A DNA stretch of 12,963 bases from Ophiostoma sp. CBS 140.51 (lineage: Eukaryota > Ascomycota > Sordariomycetes > Ophiostomatales > Ophiostomataceae): contig JANSLP010000540.1 of assembly GCA_029298735.1 (NCBI GenBank), forward strand, positions 1 to 12,963, written 5' to 3'. Below the pieces are notes generated by a model. It saw nothing but the letters and a program-made list of their open reading frames with translations, did no database searches and had not been told where the DNA came from. Positions 7,786 to 12,963 of the stretch are shown piece by piece (position 1 is the first letter of the stretch; every line of letters begins with the position of its first letter). Made by a program: the position numbers and the translations under genes.

Positions 7786-8229
7786 CGTGTAGTCTGTAGG
7801 GAGAAGGAGAGCTTGGCCTAACCCTTGGGGTGCCCTTCACAACTGCCCTTCAAGCCCTTTTGTCTCTATTCTTCCATTTTGGTCCTGTCAAGTCTGTAAC
7901 CGGAGGAAAAGAAGAGGAAAAGAAGCCCTTGAGTCGCTGCTTCTGCTTCCCTTCCTCTTCAGGGAGTACCGTCACCCTTGACCAGGGTAACAATCCCATC
8001 CTTCTGGCGTCCGGGTCGATCTTAGCTTTGCCGGGCCCACTGGGCCGGTGGATCATGCAAGCAACTTTTGAACTCCAGGCCTGGTCAGCAGAGCTTCCAT
8101 CCTCACTGGAAAGTGGTGAGCCAAACTCGTAAGATCAATATCTCACAGGTAGCATGCTTCCTGCTTCCTTCATAAGAGGATTTCTCGTACAAGGCATCTT
8201 CCAGAAGATCCTGTCTTTGCGGAACTCGT

Positions 8230-8249
8230 TGCTTCTTTGCAAAGAAGCA
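8230..8249. repeat. 20-bp perfect palindrome
   Basis: TGCTTCTTTGCAAAGAAGCA is identical to its own reverse complement, with no spacer. The next bases outward (T on both sides) break the symmetry. It could bind a dimeric transcription factor; the centre TTGCAA resembles C/EBP-like bZIP half sites, but no specific factor is claimed. Confidence 0.7.
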
Positions 8250-8574
8250 TTCTCACGCTTCGGGCGACGTTGTGTAGCGTCACCAGGCACAATAGCAAGG
8301 CCATCCAGCATTCTCCGCTTGACTGCTCCTCGCTGCTCTGCAGTCATCCATTGCTGCTTTGGTAGCTAGGGGTGAGTGCATAGTACAGGGGTGTGGGTGT
8401 CTCTCCTCTAGCCTGGGAGCGTGTGAGTGGGCCGCGCGGCGATGGCGAAGTTGGGAAACGAAAGCACACGAAGAAAAAGCAGCACGAAAAAGGAAAGAAA
8501 ATAAGAAAAACAGCGGACGGTGGGAGCCCAGACCGCACTGGGGGAGCGTCTGCGAGAAAAAGCCGTGGCTAAAG

Positions 8575-8602
8575 GAAGTCGAGTGGCAGGAATGCTGGAC
8601 GG
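8575..8602 (+). repeat. Copy B of a duplicated element (16 identical bases)
   Basis: This is the second copy of the element at 7669-7694, in the same orientation and 907 bases away. The exact core is at 8583-8598. A cluster of GTAAACA motifs follows about 60 bases downstream. Confidence 0.7.
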
Positions 8603-8655
8603 GCGATCCGAGTATCACAAACAACAAAAGGCTCTGCAAACCAGTTGTAAGCCGA

Positions 8656-8696
8656 GTAAACAGAGCGTAAACAGAGCGCGCAGCGTGTTTGTTTAC
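8656..8696. promoter_or_regulatory. Cluster of three forkhead-type GTAAACA motifs
   Basis: GTAAACAGAGC is tandemly duplicated (8656-8666, 8667-8677) and TGTTTAC, the same core inverted, lies at 8690-8696. GTAAACA is the classic forkhead-factor core. Three copies within 41 bases, two direct and one inverted, suggest a regulatory site. Which gene it would serve is unknown; the nearest is the minus-strand gene starting at 7086. Confidence 0.4.
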
Positions 8697-9730
8697 TTTG
8701 TGCAGCTTCATTTTTTTTTTCGACCAGTGGCGATTTCAAGGCATAGACCACAACCACGGCTGCCTTGAATTGTGCACATATGTCTGCCATGTATGTAAGA
8801 GATGTTGTCAAGGGCGGCGGTTGTCGTCTCTAAAGATAGAGTTTCGTCTGTGCGCTTTTCGTGCCCTGTCCACGCCATGGGGAGATGACGAGCCAGGCTT
8901 TCTCTTTCTCGGAGAGTCTCAAGCAGAGTGCCCAGCAGCACATCAGTATCAAACAAATGCCCACTCACTCGACCGACCGAGGACTCGTAAATATGACGAG
9001 GCCGGGCGACGAATGGAGTACCTGATCTGGATACGGTTAGCAACAGTGGGCAGCCAGCGAGCTCCACCGATGGTGAATGTGTCGTGGGTGCTATTCCCTA
9101 GTTGGTATCTTTCAACGTAGCCCGCCAAAGCGGCGCAGGAGCTTCGTTGCCGTATGTCGTATTCGCAGGCTCAGCTGTCTTGCTCACCCCTTTCTCATGC
9201 TCTCAGTTTCTTCTTTTTTCCTTTTCCTGGATCGAAGCTCAAAGTCTGGGTCACTGCAACAGCCATTGAGAAGTGCTGCCATCTTCGAGTATGGGATATC
9301 TTTGAAGCAGTATGTTCAAACGATAAGGTAGACCGGCGTCCGCGGGGTGAAGCAAGGGCAAACAGTTTGCAGGGAGGTGAGCAAAAAAGCTCGAGGGAGT
9401 TGGCTAGAGGCAGCGAGAGGGAGAGAAAACACGAAAAAATGATGATCGCACTAGAACAGGGGAAAGGTTGACGCGGGGCCCTACGCTAAGGCAGAGGCGC
9501 GCTCTGGGGCGTTGGCTTAGCTAGAACTAGGGCTCTTGGACGCGCTTTCTGGGCGAGAGAAGAGCTTGCTTTGGCTGACTGCCTTCTGGGCTACTGCAAC
9601 TGGAAGGCTCGAAAAAGGGAGGCAAGGAAGGCGCGATGGACGCATCGCAACGGGGCACATTAGGTAAGAACAAGCCCACCATCTTGCAGAGACGCGTCAA
9701 GACCGACAAATGCAAGGTAAGCATTGACAC

Positions 9731-9750
9731 GAGAAGAGAAGAGAAGAGAA
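9731..9750. repeat. GAGAA microsatellite, four units
   Basis: Four consecutive perfect GAGAA units run into a short purine tract (to about 9757). It is a simple sequence repeat, probably variable in length between strains. Confidence 0.85.
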
Positions 9751-10434
9751 GAAAAAACTTTGCTGCTGGCTGTGGTCTTGTCTAGCTCCTCTGGGCCACA
9801 GTTGTTACGTGTGTTTTGCGCGCGGGCATACTGTGTATTCGATGCGAGGACGGAGTTCTCTGAGGTTCTTTCCTTGTTGGGTTCTTTTCTCAAGTCCTTC
9901 TACGGAGTATACTGAGTAGAATCTCACAGTGGGTCGTGTCGTGCCTTCCTGGGTCCTACAAAGTACATCCAATGGCTGTGAACATCGACACTGTGTGGCG
10001 CACATCACCGTTGGAAAATCAAATCCTTTTGACTAGCAGAGACTGGTAAATCTTGCGGCGCACCGCCCTCGATGTGCGGCTCCCATCCCGCTCGGCCGTT
10101 TTGGCGGCTCTGGTCAACTCTGACGCCACAACCACTTTACACCACAACTTGCACCTCGCCGATCGCACCGCCGCAAAATGAGAGCAGGGCTCGAATGCCT
10201 CCGACGGCCGAGACACAGTGCACATCGCGATATTGAGGGCTGCCATGCGGATACAACGGCCACAGCAACGAGGGCAACGCTCTCTGGGGCGGGATTGGCG
10301 TCATGTAGTGTGGTCCCTGTGAGATGGCCAGTTGCAATCACGTTCGACGTTGCTGTGTGCCGTGTAAGTCAAGCCGCCCACCACATCTCTGCACAAGAAC
10401 TTGGTGAAATATTTTTGATATACTGGACATTGCC

Positions 10435-11253
10435 ATGACCAGCCTCCTCTATCCAGTCAATCGAAAATGTGTGTCTCGAACCCGGCACACATTTTCAACT
10501 AGGTGGTTCGATTCGCTCGAGCTACTTCAAATATGCTATCGCTCCCTGCATGAACACGCTCTGGACTTGTGCTACTACGACCTGCCAGTTTCGTGGGCAG
10601 CCACGGAGTGCGGGTACAATACTTTCTATGCAAGATACGTCTCGGTTGGGATTAGTCGTCGCTCAGAATGCACGTTGGGTGTGGAAGACACCCCAATCTG
10701 GCCAGGGCAGCACGGTAAGGTGCAGCTATCCCTTGGTTTGAATGCGCGTGCACAAAGAGCATCTTTTGATCTTGCATTGGCGAATCAACGGTCGTCCATC
10801 GCACGTAAGACGCGTGCCTGCATAAAAAGTACAGTCGGTATTTCTCCGCACACATGCATGGTTTTGGTGAACTGTGCCCGGCAAGTGCTTGGCCAGGGTC
10901 AAACCCCGGAGTCGGAGAATAGATGCTGGTTGAAGAGAATGTTACTCGACAAAATAACGAGGCGATATCACGGCCGAGAACACTCTCGATCTCCAGTTCG
11001 GGTCCATCAGGCTCATCAGGCCCATCATTTCGGGTATGATCCCGGTGCACATCGGTCGACGAACTTCTGGGCCATGTGGTTACCAAAAGAGGACGACGGC
11101 TATCTGGCACTTCCAAGCGAGAATCTTCGACGTTCCGCATGCCACATTTCTCCGCACGTACAAGTACCCATCGTGGAAGTGTGTCCCGAGGTCTTTGTTT
11201 ACGATCATGTCTCTGCGTGCGGGTTGTGCATATTTTCCTGTTCCCCATCGTAA
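10435..11253 (+). CDS. Possible orphan ORF of 272 codons, unknown status
   Basis: An open frame runs from ATG at 10435 to a TAA just before 11254. The predicted protein is unremarkable: rich in Cys, His, Arg and Ser, with no signal peptide, membrane segment, repeat family or domain that I recognise. Codon use shows no third-position bias, unlike the neighbouring real genes, which argues against selection for coding. The reverse strand is also open over 10652-11308 (218 codons), so the region may simply be poor in stop codons. A chance frame this long in 13 kb at roughly even base composition is unlikely by my rough estimate (well below one expected). I therefore list it, at low confidence. 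A 9-bp tandem repeat (CATCAGGCT, CATCAGGCC, CATCAT; 11005-11028) gives a His-Gln-Ala repeat in the protein. Confidence 0.2.
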   Translation: MTSLLYPVNRKCVSRTRHTFSTRWFDSLELLQICYRSLHEHALDLCYYDLPVSWAATECGYNTFYARYVSVGISRRSECTLGVEDTPIWPGQHGKVQLSLGLNARAQRASFDLALANQRSSIARKTRACIKSTVGISPHTCMVLVNCARQVLGQGQTPESENRCWLKRMLLDKITRRYHGREHSRSPVRVHQAHQAHHFGYDPGAHRSTNFWAMWLPKEDDGYLALPSENLRRSACHISPHVQVPIVEVCPEVFVYDHVSACGLCIFSCSPS

Positions 11254-12693
11254 ACACAGCCCGTAAGTACAAAGTATTTGTTTGGGCGAATGCAGGTGCC
11301 AGCAACATGCCAGATTCGTGGCGATACCGCCCGCGCTGCAGGCACTGGCATGGTTAGCCTGCCAGCTGCATACCACGCCCGCCGTAGAGAGCATGAGCCG
11401 TGATCGAAAAGCACCCCCAGAAAGCTCACATGTCGCTGAGCTGGACCGAGAATACACCAGACCGCAGATGCATATCACAGATCAGCCATCAAAAATATTG
11501 ACCCGTTACCAGATGCCGATGCGATCTGGCCGCACTGCGGAAGCGGCTGCGCTTTCGTCATAGATGCCTGTTGTTGACTTTCCGCGAGACACATCCAAAA
11601 GAATACGGGTAAAAATAGGATAGCGTGGTCGTAGGAATGGAAAGCAGTCTCGATCGAAAAGGCAAGAAACTGGCGCCGGCCGCTGTCCTCCGGAGCCCCA
11701 TATGCAGCTCGGTGCTATTCGTGGGCCCGAGTGATCAAAATCGCCGCGAAGTCGTCTTTACGTCATTGAAAAAAAAATATGGGACTTTGAGAGAACAAAT
11801 CAACAACTGCGTGCTTGCAAGTGGAAGCACAAGTACTCGTAGTCAGCATGCAGAGGGGTGGTCCCGAGTAAGGGCACCATACCCCCTACGGTTCACGATG
11901 TTCTGTTAGGAGGGGCTGGGAAAAAATATCGGCCATCGTGGCCAACCAAACGTACATCGGAAACGCCGATTCCTACACTTACATTTTCTCCCCCTTAACA
12001 CCACTTGACCTGCAGACAACGACACCCGCTCTCTGGCCCCGTACCTCCTTAGCCTCCTCCACCGCCCTACTGCGTACGTGGTTCTAGCCATGCATGTTTC
12101 GTCAGTGAAAAAGAAACTCTTTTCTCGAGCCCACGTCCACAAGAAGACGATGGAAGAGAAAAAAAGTTGCCCCCTCCGCCATGGAATCCATCTGTCAGTG
12201 TCGTGGTGACCGATGCCGGTAGGGCATAATAAAAATAGAAATAAACTTTCGCCGCGATTTGTTTGGAATACTAGTCTCCTCCGAGTGTAGGCTTCGCCCG
12301 GTTGCATGTTTCCTGTTGACCATACGGGCGGGTAGTATATCTGGATTACTTGAAGCATGACGAATAACCATCCCCTCGCTCGTTGATATGACGATTCATC
12401 CAGCCGGCCAAGATATCAGGCGGCGGCAAATTTGGATGGCTGTTCTTGGACATAACCCATTTTGGAACCTGTTGGTGTCTCCTCCCGTGACCGGGGTGCT
12501 GTATGTTATATGCCAGTCGATGAACTCTTGGGAGGAAATGCCGCACAGAAAGGTCGTGTCTTTCCTGGTGGTCAAATATGAGCAAAATCTCAAGAGTAGA
12601 TATGAGGTGATGGATCCAAAATTTGATTGCCACCTCTGTTGTTGAATCAGACAACATGAGTTATGTATGAAGCCATTGAGTCAGTACGGTGTG

Positions 12694-12721
12694 TTGTTCC
12701 TTGTGAACTTCTTGGGAACAA
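12694..12721. repeat. 7-bp inverted repeat just upstream of the 12-bp duplication
   Basis: TTGTTCC (12694-12700) and GGAACAA (12715-12721) are reverse complements with 14 bases between. It sits 17 bases before the GTACAGGAACTT duplication, which shares the GGAAC core. Confidence 0.45.
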
Positions 12722-12737
12722 AGTGATGTACCACACA

Positions 12738-12761
12738 GTACAGGAACTTGTACAGGAACTT
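12738..12761. repeat. Perfect 12-bp tandem duplication
   Basis: GTACAGGAACTT is present twice with no gap (12738-12749, 12750-12761). It may be a replication-slippage product or a double protein-binding site. Confidence 0.75.
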
Positions 12762-12963
12762 CCGGTAGCATACGTTTGATTGCCTTTTCCCACCTCTTCG
12801 AGGCTTTAGGACCATTTGTGACGATTTGCTTGCATTTGTGAAACAAATAAAATATTGTTCTCGACGAATTTTTCGTTATCAAGCTCCTTCAATAGCGTAC
12901 GGATAACCGCTTCGTGTGTTGTATGGGCTGCGATAGACGTAGACATGCCTGGCTCCCCCCAAC

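Larger units (their letters stand above)
7087..10434. other. Long gene-poor region upstream of the 683-residue protein gene
   Basis: These 3.35 kb contain no open frame over about 145 codons and none with a recognisable domain on either strand. The first few hundred bases must contain the leader and promoter of the minus-strand gene at 5035-7086. The rest may be a long regulatory region, a non-coding transcript or decayed sequence. Small structures within it are listed separately. No tRNA, 5S rRNA, transposase or reverse transcriptase signature was found by eye. Confidence 0.6.
11254..12963. other. Right gene-poor region
   Basis: These 1.7 kb have no supported gene. The longest frames are 12388-12645 plus (85 codons) and 11906-12358 minus (150 codons, not ATG-anchored in a convincing way). 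Neither has recognisable protein features. There is an A9 tract near 11769, a GTGCTT..AAGCAC inverted repeat at 11811-11830, and the tandem duplication at 12738-12761. An exon of a gene lying to the right of the window cannot be excluded. Confidence 0.55.

Noticed and set aside
8280..8711. 143-codon minus-strand open frame
   Set aside because: Low-complexity Phe/Ser/His-rich translation of a purine-rich plus strand, with no domain and no codon bias. It is most likely a chance frame.
9636..9719. Possible small coding exon: ATG followed by 27 open codons ending at a strong AAG|GTAAGC donor
   Set aside because: The peptide matches nothing I know. I found no in-frame next exon with a branch site and acceptor at a fitting distance, and the reading frame runs on to a stop soon after the GAGAA repeat.
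10479..10513. tRNA B-box-like sequences (GGTTCGATTC on plus, GGTTCGAGAC on minus)
   Set aside because: Neither has a matching A box, anticodon stem or acceptor stem at tRNA spacing.

Overview
This window reads as nuclear DNA of a filamentous ascomycete (Pezizomycotina, most likely Sordariomycetes). The evidence is short introns with GT..AG ends and CTAAC/CTGAC branch sites, a eukaryotic ribosomal protein gene of fungal type, a fungal-type Wbp11-domain protein and a long disordered protein of the kind common in these genomes. The lineage below Pezizomycotina is an inference from protein flavour, not a proof.

Layout, left to right. Bases 1-1151 hold no gene I can support; the right part is probably the 3' UTR of the first gene, and the extreme left edge carries a 16-bp tandem repeat plus a hairpin. 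Bases 1152-2178 (minus strand) are a two-exon gene for a Wbp11-domain, probably splicing-linked protein of 316 residues. Bases 2179-2571 are a 393-bp divergent promoter with a composite TGACTCA/TCACGTGA site. Bases 2572-3567 (plus strand) are the gene for cytosolic ribosomal protein eS30 (RPS30): 62 codons split over six exons by five introns, all of which I resolved. Bases 3568-5034 are the convergent 3' flank between eS30 and the next gene. Bases 5035-7086 (minus strand) are a single-exon gene for a 683-residue, proline/serine-rich, largely disordered protein of unknown function.

Bases 7087-12963 (5.9 kb, nearly half of the window) contain no gene I recognise. The only long open frame is 10435-11253 (272 codons, plus strand). 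It is longer than chance easily explains, but its protein has no recognisable domain and the opposite strand is also open. This right half does carry small sequence structures worth a look: a 20-bp perfect palindrome, a duplicated element with 16 identical bases, a cluster of three forkhead-type GTAAACA sites, a GAGAA microsatellite and a 12-bp tandem duplication.

Working together: the divergent pair couples a translation gene (eS30) with a pre-mRNA-processing gene (Wbp11-domain) on one short promoter, which would allow shared growth control. I see no CRISPR array, tRNA, rRNA, transposase, biosynthetic cluster or other multi-gene system. For the most part this is ordinary housekeeping sequence next to a gene-poor stretch, and the findings below are graded accordingly.
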